Below, piece after piece: positions 1 through 9,010 of a stretch of 64,000 bases of DNA (within the stretch, counting starts at the first letter, position 1; each line of letters opens with the position of its first letter). The notes under the pieces were generated by a model. The model searched no databases. It had not been told where the DNA came from and saw only the letters and a list, made by a program, of their open reading frames with translations. The position numbers and the translations under genes are program-made. Origin of the DNA: Pseudovibrio sp000156235 (lineage in GTDB: Bacteria; Pseudomonadota; Alphaproteobacteria; Rhizobiales; Stappiaceae). The DNA lies in assembly GCF_000156235.1 (NCBI RefSeq), contig NZ_DS996812.1, positions 186,001 to 250,000 on the forward strand, given 5' to 3'.

Positions 1-117
1 ATCTGATTGTCAGGGCCGGGTTGATCCAGTCGGGTTCAACTGAGGCCTCTATTCGTATGATTTGCAGGAGGCTTTGCCTTCTGCCCAAGAGAAGTTTGAG
101 GCCATGGGAGGGCTTCT

Positions 118-1362
118 ATGGGAACCGAATATTTTGACGAGTTGGAAATCCGTTCGCCAGAGGAGCGTGAAGCTGATCTGATGGCGCGTCTGCCGGGCCA
201 GATTGCCATGGCGAAGGCTGAGGCTTCTGGTTGGGCAAAGCATCTGGCTGATATTGATCCTGCTGAGATCACAAGCCGTGAAGCTCTGGCCAAGTTGCCT
301 GTGCTGCGTAAGTCAGACTTGCTTGCAGCACAAGCAGAGGAGCCACCGCTGGGCGGCTTTGCTGCGGGTGACTTCTCTACCTACAAGCGCATCTTCATGT
401 CTCCGGGCCCAATCTGGGAGCCGCAGGGGCCAGAGGCTGATCCTTGGAAGTCTGCGCGTGCGTTCCATGCGACAGGTATTCGTCCGGGTGACATCGTTCA
501 CAATGCGTTGTCCTATCATATGACGCCGGGTGGGTTCATTCTGGATCAGGGCGCGCGCGCTTATGGTTGCGTTGTCTTCCCAGCTGGTATCGGTAATACG
601 GATATGCAGGTTTCTGCGATCTCCAGCCTGCGCCCGACGGCATATGCCGGTACGCCGGATTACCTGAAGGTTATTCTGGATCGCGCTGCTGAGATGGGTG
701 CAGATGTCAGCTCAATCACTCGCGGTCTTGTTTCCGGTGGAGCGCTCTATCCGAGCTTGCGTGAGGAATACGCAAATCGCGGTGTGAAGGTGTTGCAGGC
801 CTATGCGACGGCTGACCTTGGTATCGTGGCTTATGAGAGTGAAGCCATGGAAGGCATGATCGCCAACGAAGATTTCATCATCGAAATCGTTCGTCCGGGG
901 ACTGGTGAGCCTGTTGCACCGGGTGAGGTTGGCGAGTTGGTGGTAACCACATTCTCACCGACCTATCCGCTCATTCGCTTTGCTACAGGTGACCTTTCTG
1001 CCGTGATGCCGGGTATCTCACCTTGTGGCCGTACCAACATGCGTCTGAAGGGCTGGATGGGCCGTGCTGACCAGCGCACCAAGGTGAAGGGCATGTTTGT
1101 TGACCCTGCTCAGATCGAACGTCTGCGCAAACAGGCTGGCGATGATATTGGACGTGCGCGTCTTTCCGTGGTTCGTCAGGGAGAGCAGGATCACATGATC
1201 CTGAAGGTGGAGACGGAAGCGGCAAGCGATGACTTTATCGCTGCGCTGAAGAAGTCCCTGAAAGAACACACTGGTCTGAATGGTGATGTGGAACTGGTGG
1301 CGCCAGACACACTGCCGAACGATGGCAAGGTGATCTCTGATGAGCGTGAAGTGACTGCATAA
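118..1362 (+). CDS. Phenylacetate-CoA ligase-like AMP-binding enzyme
   Basis: A 414-residue member of the adenylate-forming PaaK family, which activates a carboxylic acid to an acyl-CoA through an acyl-AMP intermediate. The family features I see are a YATADLG segment near residue 230, in the place of the usual Y-G-x-[ST]-E motif, the RFATGD motif near residue 290, and a hinge plus C-terminal lid starting at GRADQRTKVKGMFVDP near residue 320. The usual Ser/Thr/Gly-rich phosphate loop is not canonical: it reads SPGPIWEPQG, so the substrate is uncertain. The length fits the family (about 410-440). The ATG is preceded by GGGAGGG with 5 nt spacing. The closest relatives often sit beside branched-chain-type ABC transporters, but the upstream side is cut by the window edge. 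A strong terminator follows. Confidence 0.82.
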   Translation: MGTEYFDELEIRSPEEREADLMARLPGQIAMAKAEASGWAKHLADIDPAEITSREALAKLPVLRKSDLLAAQAEEPPLGGFAAGDFSTYKRIFMSPGPIWEPQGPEADPWKSARAFHATGIRPGDIVHNALSYHMTPGGFILDQGARAYGCVVFPAGIGNTDMQVSAISSLRPTAYAGTPDYLKVILDRAAEMGADVSSITRGLVSGGALYPSLREEYANRGVKVLQAYATADLGIVAYESEAMEGMIANEDFIIEIVRPGTGEPVAPGEVGELVVTTFSPTYPLIRFATGDLSAVMPGISPCGRTNMRLKGWMGRADQRTKVKGMFVDPAQIERLRKQAGDDIGRARLSVVRQGEQDHMILKVETEAASDDFIAALKKSLKEHTGLNGDVELVAPDTLPNDGKVISDEREVTA

Positions 1363-1391
1363 ACGCCGTTGAACCTAATCGATTTTTGAGG

Positions 1392-1423
1392 TGCCAGCCT
1401 GCACATGTAGGCTGGCATTTTTC
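1392..1423 (+). terminator. Intrinsic terminator after the acyl-CoA ligase
   Basis: The inverted repeat TGCCAGCCT / AGGCTGGCA (9 bp) with an 8-nt loop is followed by a run of five T. It closes the ligase transcription unit before hemH. Confidence 0.85.
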
Positions 1424-1536
1424 TATTCTGGGTAGTTTCACCGTATTATTCAGAAAATCGTTGGGTTTGACCTTGGCGCGGGCAACGGGAAACTCTATTT
1501 AGCAAAGGGATTGGATCTGATGCGCATAGGGGTCTC

Positions 1537-2583
1537 ATGAACCAGAGCACAAGCGGCAACGCCACAACGCCGGGAAATCACCCTCCGGTCTCATTCGGGA
1601 AAGTGGGTGTTCTTCTCGTAAATCTCGGGACACCTGATGGGACCGATTATTGGTCCATGCGCCGCTATCTGGCGGAGTTCCTCTCAGATCGACGGGTTAT
1701 CGAATGGTCACGCTTCCTATGGCTACCAATTCTCCACGGTATCGTTTTGAGTAAGCGCCCGCAGAAGTCCGGTGCAGCTTACAAAGAGATCTGGAACAAC
1801 GAGCTTGATGAGAGCCCGCTGCGTACCATCACACGAAGCCAGTCAGATAAGCTGAGCGAGGTTCTTGCTGATCTGGGCGAGAACGTGGTTGTTGACTGGG
1901 CAATGCGTTATGGCAACCCATCCATCGCGAGCCGTCTTGATGCGCTGAAGGCAAAAGGGTGCGATCGTATCCTCGTCTTCCCACTGTATCCGCAGTACTC
2001 GGCCTCTACGACTGCTACTGTGAATGATGAAGTGTTCCGCGCCTTGTTGAAGATGCGCTGGCAGCCGACCATTCGCATTGTGCCGCCTTATCATGATGAT
2101 GAGACCTACATCGACTCATTGGCGACTTCGATCAAGAACAAGCTGAGTGAGCTGGATGAAGAGCCGGAAGTGGTCCTGGCGTCCTTCCACGGTATTCCGC
2201 AGAGCTATTTCGACAAGGGCGACCCTTATCACTGCCATTGTCAGAAAACGACTCGGCTGATGCGTGAGAAGCTGGGTTGGGATGACAAGAAGCTACAGAT
2301 CACATTCCAGTCGCGTTTCGGGCCGGAAGAATGGCTGCAGCCTTATACGGACAAGACTGTCGAGAAGCTGGCAAAAGAAGGCGTAAAGCGGATTGCCGTT
2401 TTGAATCCGGGGTTTGTGGCAGACTGTCTTGAAACCCTGGAAGAGATCGCCGGTGAAGCCGCGGAGATCTTTGAGGAGCATGGCGGGGAGCAGTTTACGC
2501 ATATCCCATGCCTCAACGATGCACCGGAAGGTATGGCTGTGCTGGAGAACGTGGTGCGCCGCGAGCTTCAGGGCTGGATCTAG
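1537..2583 (+). CDS. hemH: Ferrochelatase
   Basis: The last enzyme of protoheme synthesis, inserting Fe2+ into protoporphyrin IX (or coproporphyrin in some lineages; proteobacteria use protoporphyrin). The 348-residue length is typical for alphaproteobacteria. The N-terminal GVLLVNLGTPD, the catalytic-histidine stretch SFHGIPQSYFDKGDPYHC near residue 215 and the CLETLEEI motif near residue 295 are all classical ferrochelatase signatures. The start ATG has AGGGG 4-5 nt upstream. It is probably monocistronic: a terminator precedes it, and a weaker hairpin (AAGAGCAC/GTGCTCTT) follows before qmcA. No Irr/ICE box or other iron operator is obvious by eye. Confidence 0.97.
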   Translation: MNQSTSGNATTPGNHPPVSFGKVGVLLVNLGTPDGTDYWSMRRYLAEFLSDRRVIEWSRFLWLPILHGIVLSKRPQKSGAAYKEIWNNELDESPLRTITRSQSDKLSEVLADLGENVVVDWAMRYGNPSIASRLDALKAKGCDRILVFPLYPQYSASTTATVNDEVFRALLKMRWQPTIRIVPPYHDDETYIDSLATSIKNKLSELDEEPEVVLASFHGIPQSYFDKGDPYHCHCQKTTRLMREKLGWDDKKLQITFQSRFGPEEWLQPYTDKTVEKLAKEGVKRIAVLNPGFVADCLETLEEIAGEAAEIFEEHGGEQFTHIPCLNDAPEGMAVLENVVRRELQGWI

Positions 2584-2612
2584 GAATTTAAGTTTTAGTT
2601 TACTATGTGAAG

Positions 2613-2655
2613 AAGAGCACTCGTTTCTTTTGGGAAGCGGTGCTCTTTGGCATTT
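2613..2655 (+). terminator. Possible weak terminator after hemH
   Basis: The 8-bp inverted repeat AAGAGCAC / GTGCTCTT has a long 19-nt loop and only an interrupted T-rich tail. It may be a terminator or just a hairpin. Confidence 0.4.
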
Positions 2656-2732
2656 ATTTGAGCAGTTTTCTCTGGTCTTAATGGGACAAAGCTAGGATAG
2701 TTTAGGCAAATTACTCCAAAGGACTAATAGAT

Positions 2733-3707
2733 ATGGATATTTTGACAGGTAGTTCGATTACCGTCCTCATACTGGTCGCTGTGATCATTTTTGTTGTATT
2801 TGCTGGCGCGAAAATGGTCCCTCAGGGTTACAACTATACGGTTGAGCGCTTTGGTAAGTACCGGAAAACATTGCATCCGGGTCTGAACATCATCATCCCG
2901 TTTATTGATCAGATCGGTCATCGCGTGAACATGATGGAGCAGGTGCTTGAAGTTCCGGCTCAGGAAGTTATCACCAAAGACAACGCTACTGTGACCGGTA
3001 ATGGCGTGGCCTTCTATCAGGTCCTGAATGCGTCTCAGGCTTCCTACGAAGTGCAGGGCCTTCAGAATGCTATCCTGAACCTGACCATGACCAACATCCG
3101 TAGTGTTATGGGTTCCATGGTGCTCGATGAGTTGCTTTCTAACCGTGATGAGATCAACTCCCGCTTGCTTCGCGTGGTTGATGCGGCCTGTGAGCCTTGG
3201 GGCGTGAAGATTACCCGTATTGAAATAAAAGACATAAACCCGCCGGATGATCTGGTGGATGCGATGGCCCGCCAGATGAAAGCGGAACGTGAGAAGCGTG
3301 CGGCAATTCTGGAAGCTGAGGGTGACCGTCAGTCTGAAATTGCGAAGGCAGAAGGTGTTAAGCAGTCCCTGATCCTGGAAGCGGAAGGCCGTAAGGAAGC
3401 TGCGTTCAGAGATGCGGAAGCACGTGAGCGTATGGCTGCAGCTGAAGCGAAGGCGACCGAAGTTGTATCCAAGGCGATTGCTGAGGGTGATATGGGCGCG
3501 ATCAACTACTTTGTTGCCAACAAGTATGTTGAAGCGTTTGGCGAGCTTGCTAAATCTCCAAACCAGAAAACACTCATTCTGCCAATGGAAGCGACTGGCA
3601 TGATTGGCAGCCTTGCTGGCATTGCTGAGATTGGTAAGGAAGCGCTGAAAGAGTCGCAGCAGCGTAGCTCCAGCCGTATCCCAAATACAGGTAGTTCAGA
3701 GGGCTAA
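2733..3707 (+). CDS. qmcA: SPFH/Band 7 (stomatin-like) membrane protein
   Basis: A 324-residue slipin/QmcA-type protein. Residues about 5-27 form one hydrophobic N-terminal anchor. The SPFH domain follows (about 30-200), then a long Glu/Ala/Arg/Lys-rich coiled coil (about 185-255, EREKRAAILEAEG-type heptads) that drives oligomerisation in this family. These proteins form large membrane-associated cages linked to protease control and membrane quality. The next gene, 5 nt downstream, encodes the NfeD partner, so the two are almost surely co-transcribed; QmcA-YbbJ in E. coli is the known parallel. RBS AAAGGA lies 9 nt before ATG. The exact role here is unproven. Confidence 0.92.
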   Translation: MDILTGSSITVLILVAVIIFVVFAGAKMVPQGYNYTVERFGKYRKTLHPGLNIIIPFIDQIGHRVNMMEQVLEVPAQEVITKDNATVTGNGVAFYQVLNASQASYEVQGLQNAILNLTMTNIRSVMGSMVLDELLSNRDEINSRLLRVVDAACEPWGVKITRIEIKDINPPDDLVDAMARQMKAEREKRAAILEAEGDRQSEIAKAEGVKQSLILEAEGRKEAAFRDAEARERMAAAEAKATEVVSKAIAEGDMGAINYFVANKYVEAFGELAKSPNQKTLILPMEATGMIGSLAGIAEIGKEALKESQQRSSSRIPNTGSSEG

Positions 3708-3712
3708 TCACC

Positions 3713-4180
3713 ATGCTTATTGAGCTGTTCCAAAACAGTATTGAACCCTGGGTCTGGTTTGCGTCCGGGCTGCTTCTTGTAGGGCTGGAGTTGGCTGTGC
3801 CGGGCTCTTTCTTGATCTGGTTTGGGGCAGCGGCTCTCGTTGTTGGGGCTGTTGTCGCGTACTTTGATATCGACTGGCGCTGGCAGCTGGTGCTGTGGGG
3901 TGTGCTTTCCCTCGGTTTCCTTCTTGTTGGACGACGTCTGACCTCGAGAAATAACGATGGTGAGGGAGACCCCTATCTCAATAAGCGAGGTAGCCGGTAT
4001 CAAGGGCGTGTGTTCGTGTTGAAGAAAGCACTGGCCCACGGCAAGGGTACGCTTGAAATTGGCGATTCTGTCTGGCGTGTGAACGGTCCGGATCTACCAG
4101 CAGGTGCGCATGTGAAGGTTGTTGGCCAGGAAGGCACCACGCTGATCGTGGAAGCTGCACCTGAAAGTGATGCAGCCTGA
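3713..4180 (+). CDS. NfeD family membrane protein
   Basis: A 155-residue short-form NfeD (YbbJ type). Residues about 12-70 hold two or three hydrophobic segments rich in Gly, Leu and Val. The C-terminal 65 residues form the small beta-barrel (OB-like) domain containing the GRVFVLKKAL and VVGQEGTTLIVE strands. It lacks the ClpP-like protease domain of long NfeD proteins. It lies 5 nt behind the SPFH gene and is the usual partner of SPFH proteins. Its stop codon lies 3 nt from the convergent motB stop, so no room for a private terminator exists between them. Confidence 0.9.
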   Translation: MLIELFQNSIEPWVWFASGLLLVGLELAVPGSFLIWFGAAALVVGAVVAYFDIDWRWQLVLWGVLSLGFLLVGRRLTSRNNDGEGDPYLNKRGSRYQGRVFVLKKALAHGKGTLEIGDSVWRVNGPDLPAGAHVKVVGQEGTTLIVEAAPESDAA

Positions 4181-4183
4181 TCC

Positions 4184-5044
4184 TTACTGATATGGATTGA
4201 AATCTGGTGGCAGCGGAGGTTCTTCTGCCATCAGCAAAATAGAGATGCGGCGGTTCGCTGCAAGATACGGGTCATTCGGGAAGAGAGGCTCCGTATCAGC
4301 TTTTCCCACCACAGAATGAATATTGTTGGACGGAAGGCCGTACTCGGAGAGGATCTGGCGGGCGGTGTTGGCACGATCTGCTGAAAGCTCCCAACCGGTT
4401 TCACTCGGTGAGGTGATCAGCTGCCCCGTGGTGGTATGGCCTGTGATACGGACACGGTTTGGCAGTTTGGCCAGAACAGGTGCCATTTTAGCTAGCAGGC
4501 GTCTAGTGATCTCATAGGGATACTTGGACCCCTCCGGATACATGGAGCGGCCTTCCTGATCGACGATCAGGATGTTGAGACCTTCATCAGTTTCTTCAAG
4601 AATGATGTTGTTTGAGATCTCGGTGATCTCTGGCATTTCCTGAAATGCCTGGCGCAGGGAAACCGCCGCCGTTGCAAACTGACGTGGCTTTTCGATATCA
4701 GCTTTCTTGGTGGTATGGGTGTTTGCTTCTGGGCCTTGCTTGCGTTTTTCAGGGTGGCTTTCTGTTGCAAAGTCGGCGTCGGTGATCTGCTTTTCGTAGG
4801 TGATGTCTTTCATGAAGTCACGCAGAGGCACGCCTTCAATTTCCAGAACACCAGCGCGTTTCGTCACCTGCTTAATGCCGAATGCGTCTTTGATGGAGCC
4901 AGCAACAACCTGAAGCTTCTGTTTATCCTGTACCGAGAATGAGATGATCAGAACGAAGAAACACACGAGCAGGGACATCAAGTCCGCAAAGGTCACCATC
5001 CATCCCGGAGCGCCTGCGGGTGCTTGTTTTTTTCTGCCTGCCAT
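4184..5044 (-). CDS. motB: MotB-type flagellar stator protein (OmpA domain)
   Basis: A 286-residue stator subunit. After a basic N-terminus, the single transmembrane helix carries the essential ion-binding Asp in the context TFADLMSLL (about residue 21). The OmpA-like peptidoglycan-binding domain spans about 165-280, with ELSADRANTARQIL and an NRRISI strand. At the canonical GHTD position the protein reads GHTT, so that acidic residue is absent. The middle (about 70-130) is Lys/Glu-rich linker and plug. RBS GGGGGG lies 7 nt before the ATG, and motA ends 24 nt upstream, so the two form an operon. No other flagellar gene is in the window, so this may be a stand-alone stator set. Confidence 0.88.
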   Translation of the reverse strand: MAGRKKQAPAGAPGWMVTFADLMSLLVCFFVLIISFSVQDKQKLQVVAGSIKDAFGIKQVTKRAGVLEIEGVPLRDFMKDITYEKQITDADFATESHPEKRKQGPEANTHTTKKADIEKPRQFATAAVSLRQAFQEMPEITEISNNIILEETDEGLNILIVDQEGRSMYPEGSKYPYEITRRLLAKMAPVLAKLPNRVRITGHTTTGQLITSPSETGWELSADRANTARQILSEYGLPSNNIHSVVGKADTEPLFPNDPYLAANRRISILLMAEEPPLPPDFNPYQ

Positions 5045-5068
5045 GGTGTTCCCCCCTTACCGGAGCGC

Positions 5069-5839
5069 TTAAGCCGCTGCTTCAATCATGTCGCTGCGCC
5101 CCTTCTCAGGGATGTACGCCAGCAGCATTTCGCGGATGAGGGATGGGCTTTTGCTCTCACGGATCTGTAGCACGCCATCGATCACGAGTGTCTGGTTGAG
5201 TTCTTCCTGCTCAAACTTGGAATCAAGTTTGTCAGCAACCGGAATACACACCACGTTTGCGATGAGAGAGCCGTAAAGCGTCGTCAGAAGTGCAATCGCC
5301 ATGGACGGGCCGATGGTCGATGGATCATCCATGGTCGCAAGCATCTGCACCAGACCGACAAGCGTTCCGATCATGCCGAAGGCCGGGGCGGAATCACCGA
5401 GCGCGCGATACACACGTGCGCCTTCGTTCAGGCGGGTCAGGTAGAGGTCGCGTTCTTTCTCCATGGAATCGCGAATGAGATTGTAGTCGTAGCCATCAGC
5501 TACATACTGCATGCCTTTTGCGAGGGTTGGCTCTTCAATCTCAACGTTTTCGAGACCGAGTGGGCCTTCCTTACGAGCGGTTTCTGCGAGATGAGCGATG
5601 TTCTCAACCAACTCACGTGGCTCGATCTTCTTGTGGGTGAAGGCGAGTTTTGCGCCCATACCAAAGGCACTCAGCAATCCATTTAAGGGAAACCTGACAA
5701 GCGTGGCTGCAAGTCCGCCGCCGACAACAATCAGAATGGAAGGAAGGTCAACGAACTGGCTGAAGCTTCCGCCCAGAAAAATAGCTATCAGCACGGTTAC
5801 GCAAGCAGCAATAACGCCGATGATCGTGGCTAGATCCAT
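5069..5839 (-). CDS. motA: MotA/PomA-type flagellar stator protein
   Basis: A 256-residue proton/sodium channel subunit of the flagellar motor. It has four hydrophobic segments (about 4-25, 30-50, 150-170 and 180-205), with the conserved SAPAFGMIGTLVGLVQML segment before the third helix. The short length matches the PomA class (about 253-256) rather than the longer E. coli MotA (295). That class includes sodium-driven motors, so a Na+ stator is possible in a marine organism, but the ion cannot be read from the sequence alone. It is the first gene of the motAB operon. No clear Shine-Dalgarno precedes the ATG. A TTAA-N6-TTAA element lies 35-50 bp upstream. Confidence 0.9.
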   Translation of the reverse strand: MDLATIIGVIAACVTVLIAIFLGGSFSQFVDLPSILIVVGGGLAATLVRFPLNGLLSAFGMGAKLAFTHKKIEPRELVENIAHLAETARKEGPLGLENVEIEEPTLAKGMQYVADGYDYNLIRDSMEKERDLYLTRLNEGARVYRALGDSAPAFGMIGTLVGLVQMLATMDDPSTIGPSMAIALLTTLYGSLIANVVCIPVADKLDSKFEQEELNQTLVIDGVLQIRESKSPSLIREMLLAYIPEKGRSDMIEAAA

Positions 5840-5875
5840 TTAGCTTACCCGAATGCACGCCTTTGATGAGGCAAT

Positions 5876-5889
5876 TTAACTAGTATTAA
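5876..5889 (-). promoter_or_regulatory. CtrA-like box upstream of motA (tentative)
   Basis: TTAA-N6-TTAA resembles the CtrA consensus TTAA-N7-TTAA, but with the spacing one base short. CtrA commonly controls motility genes in alphaproteobacteria. This is weak evidence on its own. Confidence 0.25.
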
Positions 5890-5982
5890 TTTGGGGTATT
5901 ATGGCTAACCAAATCCTAATAAATGGGAAAAATCCGTTTGGGCAGAATAACGGATGTATTTCGGTGAGTGATGGCAGGAATC

Positions 5983-6017
5983 AAAAATGCCCGTAGATGA
6001 GGTCATCCCGGGCATTT
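5983..6017 (-). terminator. Intrinsic terminator of the kpsF/kdsD gene
   Basis: Read on the minus strand, AAATGCCCG and CGGGCATTT (9 bp) flank a 15-nt loop and run into a T5 tract, 24 nt beyond the isomerase stop codon. Confidence 0.85.
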
Positions 6018-6040
6018 GTCTGTTTCATTCGTGCCAGCGT

Positions 6041-7054
6041 TTAGGCCGCACCGATCTTCAGAAGATCCAGTGTACGGATGATTCCAACCGGCTTGCCATC
6101 TTCCACGATGAACAGCGAGCTGATTTTCAGAGAGTTCATCATCTCAAGAGCAGAAGGTGCCAGCAGAGTTTCCTCGATGGTCTTCGGATTATGGGTCATC
6201 ACATCTTCGACGGCCTTTTCAAGGAAGTCCGGGCTGATGTGGCGGCGCAAATCACCATCGGTGATGATGCCGATCAGCTTGCCAGCTGCATCTGTAATGC
6301 CAAGAACACCAAAGCCCTTTTGCGTCATCAGGACGAGGGCTTCCTTCATAAGCATGCCAGACTGAGCCACAGGCAAATGATCGCCGGTGTGCATGATGTC
6401 TTTTACATGCATCAGGCTCGCACCAAGTTTGCCGCCCGGGTGATAGACCTTAAAGTCCTGAGCCGTGAAACCTTTTGCTTCCAGAAGAGCAATTGCCAGC
6501 GCGTCACCCAGTGCCAGCTGAATCAAGGTGCTGGATGTTGGTGCCAGACCGTGTGGGCAGGCTTCCGGAACCTGTGGCAGGGTCAGGCAGATGTCAGAGG
6601 AAGACCCAAGTGCGCTGGATGCGTTGCGTGTCAGTGCAATCAGCGGCACCTTAAAGCGACGCGTGAAGCCCAAAAGACTTGCAAGCTCCTGAGTCTCACC
6701 TGACCAGGACAATGCGATTACCACATCATCTTCGGTGATCATGCCCAGATCGCCGTGACTTGCTTCGCTTGCGTGTACGAAGAAGGCTGGCGTGCCGGTG
6801 GATGCGAGTGTTGCTGCCAGCTTGGTGCCAATAATGCCGCTCTTGCCGATGCCGGACACAATAACGCGGCCCTTGGAATGAGCGATGGTTTCTACCGCTT
6901 TGGTGAAAGGTTCTGCCAAACCGTTCGCCAAGCTCGCCTGAAGCGCGTCAAGCGCGGCAACTTCAGTTTCGATTGTCCTTGCAGCAGACTGGATCCACTC
7001 CTCTGCCGGGCGCAGTGGACGGTCTTCATGCGTTAGAAAAGATGGCATATGCAT
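6041..7054 (-). CDS. kpsF: KpsF/GutQ family arabinose-5-phosphate isomerase
   Basis: A 337-residue sugar-phosphate isomerase that interconverts ribulose-5-P and arabinose-5-P, the entry step to Kdo and thus lipopolysaccharide or capsule. The SIS domain (about 50-190) shows the GIGKSG and HASEASHGDLGM motifs. A CBS pair (about 218-335) follows, with the GIITDGDLRR signature at the end of the first CBS domain. Length agrees with KdsD/KpsF (about 320-340). Two adjacent ATG codons (7054 and 7048) are possible starts, neither with a strong ribosome site. It is monocistronic with its own terminator and is not linked here to other Kdo genes, which favours the general KdsD role over a capsule-specific one. 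Confidence 0.93.
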   Translation of the reverse strand: MHMPSFLTHEDRPLRPAEEWIQSAARTIETEVAALDALQASLANGLAEPFTKAVETIAHSKGRVIVSGIGKSGIIGTKLAATLASTGTPAFFVHASEASHGDLGMITEDDVVIALSWSGETQELASLLGFTRRFKVPLIALTRNASSALGSSSDICLTLPQVPEACPHGLAPTSSTLIQLALGDALAIALLEAKGFTAQDFKVYHPGGKLGASLMHVKDIMHTGDHLPVAQSGMLMKEALVLMTQKGFGVLGITDAAGKLIGIITDGDLRRHISPDFLEKAVEDVMTHNPKTIEETLLAPSALEMMNSLKISSLFIVEDGKPVGIIRTLDLLKIGAA

Positions 7055-7296
7055 TGGGCATTACTTCTTAGCTTGGCTCTGATGAGCACTATGACGCTTT
7101 TGCAGCAAGATTCCTGCACTAGATAAGAGTGCATTGTGAACACTCTGGGGCAAGACTTGGTTTACCCTCTAGCAAATTTAAATTGAGAAAACAATCAAGG
7201 GTAGAGCGTCCTGTAGCAAGGAAACGTTAACCATGTTCGGCGAGTGTGGGGCTGGTTGAATTTCCTTCATTTGAAGGTGGATTGCTGGAATATTTT

Positions 7297-8808
7297 ATGC
7301 GGTTGCGCCCTGAGGTTTTGAGAGCTCTTCGAGCCAGGTCATGTCTGACCTGTGTTTTGATGCTGGGCGCTTTTTCTCTCCAAGATGCAGTTGCACAAAC
7401 CAGCAATTTTGAGTTCCGCGAAAGCCTGTCCTTTGAAGATGATCCGAGTTCTAGTTTTGAGCTTCCCTCTGAAACTGATGCTCAGCCATTTGAGCAGGAA
7501 GTCGAAGAAGGGCTCCAGCGGCCAAGCGCACGCCCTCCTGTTTCGACTGTTGGGCAGCAGCTGACCGGAACAAGCCGGAGCAGTCGGGCGCCCAAGTTTT
7601 CTGAAAGAGTGAAAGCCGTTTCGCGTTTGTCACGTCCTGTTGGTGGGGGCGGGATTGATGATGAAGGGGTCTTTGATGGAGAGACCGTTCAGGATCGGCC
7701 TGTTGGCATCCAACTGGATTCTCTGCGTTTAACACCTTCATTTGATGCTGGTTTGGGCTGGACTGACAATGCCGAGCAAGCAAATGGCGGTACGCCTGAT
7801 GGGTTCTATGAGGTTGATGCTGCTGTTGGTGTGGTTTCTGACTGGGAGCGCCATGAGCTTGGTTTGGAACTGCGCGGCAGCCTGCGGGCTTTCTTTAATG
7901 AACCTGACAACAACCAGCCTGTCATCACCGGACGCGGTAATGTTCGGCTTGATCTGAGTGATCTGACAGTTGCTGATGTTGAGGGTGTTTACTCCTTCTC
8001 TCGCGAAGAGCGGTCTTCTGCTGAAAATGAAGCGACAACCGGACGGACCAACTCTGTTCAGGAGATCGGCGGGCGGTTTTCCTTAAGCCGGCAGGTTTCT
8101 GTTGTGCAGTTGCGTGGTGGCATTGGGGTCGACCGAACGGTTTATGGCGGGCAGATGAGCAGCTCACAGCCGCGCGATAACACGGTGTTTGATGCAACCC
8201 TGCGCACTTCGTTTGATAATGGCGCGACGTTTGAACCGTATCTGGAAGGTGGCTTTCTGGTTCGGAAATACGATGAAGATTGCAGCGGTGATCCATCCTG
8301 TTTTGACAGAACTTCGCGCGGATACCTTGCCAAGGTTGGTATGAGCATTGACCGCGGGCCGAAGCTGCGTGGTGAGTTTGGTGTTGGCTATCGGGCCGAG
8401 TATCTGGATGATGATCGGTTGGATGCACTGCAGGGCTTCATTTTTGATGGTGCCTTTGTTTGGTCCCCGACACGCCGTGATACTGTGACTGTCAGTGGCG
8501 CGACCAGCTTTGCTGGCACAAACATCAGCGGAGCATCAGGTTCCATCCTTTATGCGGGGGATGTGCGGTATGCGCATCAGTTCACGCAGGATCTGGTTGG
8601 AGATGTTCAGCTTGGCTACACCTACAGAACGTATCAAGGGGTGGATATTGTTGAGCAGGAAGGAACCGGGTCATTCGGTTTGGTGTGGGCGTTCTCCAAG
8701 GATGCAGCGTTGCTTTCCCGCTATACATTCCGTGCGTTTGAGAGTTCCACTGCTGGTAGCAATTACACCAGCAGCCTCATAGAAGCGGGCCTTCGGATAA
8801 GACGCTGA
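7297..8808 (+). CDS. Outer-membrane beta-barrel protein (BBP2_2-type)
   Basis: A 503-residue protein with a convincing signal peptide: Arg-rich start, hydrophobic LTCVLMLGAF, cleavage near AVA-Q at residue about 35. An acidic, Ser-rich low-complexity segment (to about 110) is followed by alternating beta-strand sequence. It opens with the LRLTPSFDAGLGWTDNAEQ motif typical of the putative beta-barrel porin 2 family (PF10082), seen in alphaproteobacterial polysaccharide-export loci. The ORF could also open at a GTG at 7246, but ATG 7297 gives the proper signal peptide. The region to the divergent kpsF is 242 bp. No polysaccharide genes adjoin it, so the exported substrate, if any, is unknown. 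Confidence 0.78.
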   Translation: MRLRPEVLRALRARSCLTCVLMLGAFSLQDAVAQTSNFEFRESLSFEDDPSSSFELPSETDAQPFEQEVEEGLQRPSARPPVSTVGQQLTGTSRSSRAPKFSERVKAVSRLSRPVGGGGIDDEGVFDGETVQDRPVGIQLDSLRLTPSFDAGLGWTDNAEQANGGTPDGFYEVDAAVGVVSDWERHELGLELRGSLRAFFNEPDNNQPVITGRGNVRLDLSDLTVADVEGVYSFSREERSSAENEATTGRTNSVQEIGGRFSLSRQVSVVQLRGGIGVDRTVYGGQMSSSQPRDNTVFDATLRTSFDNGATFEPYLEGGFLVRKYDEDCSGDPSCFDRTSRGYLAKVGMSIDRGPKLRGEFGVGYRAEYLDDDRLDALQGFIFDGAFVWSPTRRDTVTVSGATSFAGTNISGASGSILYAGDVRYAHQFTQDLVGDVQLGYTYRTYQGVDIVEQEGTGSFGLVWAFSKDAALLSRYTFRAFESSTAGSNYTSSLIEAGLRIRR

Positions 8809-8872
8809 TTTTATGCGTTATTTAGAGTGCGTTAATTTTCAACGGACGCATCTAGTAAGAATTGACAAGCTT

Positions 8873-8907
8873 AAAAAGGGGTTTTGATTAAAAACGGCCT
8901 TTTTTTT
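8873..8907 (+). terminator. Possible terminator after the beta-barrel gene
   Basis: AAAAAGG pairs with CCTTTTT across an 18-nt loop, with an 8-T run. The stem is AT-rich, so strength is uncertain. Confidence 0.45.
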
Positions 8908-9010
8908 ACCATGGTTGACAGTCATGGCAGTAATGCCTCCGAGGGCTAAGCAAAAAGACTGCGCGGCATGCGCTCAATAAACTCCCAATCGGGTGACTGG
9001 AGAAAGCTTC

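Noticed and set aside
1..43. Possible 3' tail of an upstream gene in frame 2, ending in TGA at 41-43
   Set aside because: Only 13 codons, with no recognisable content.
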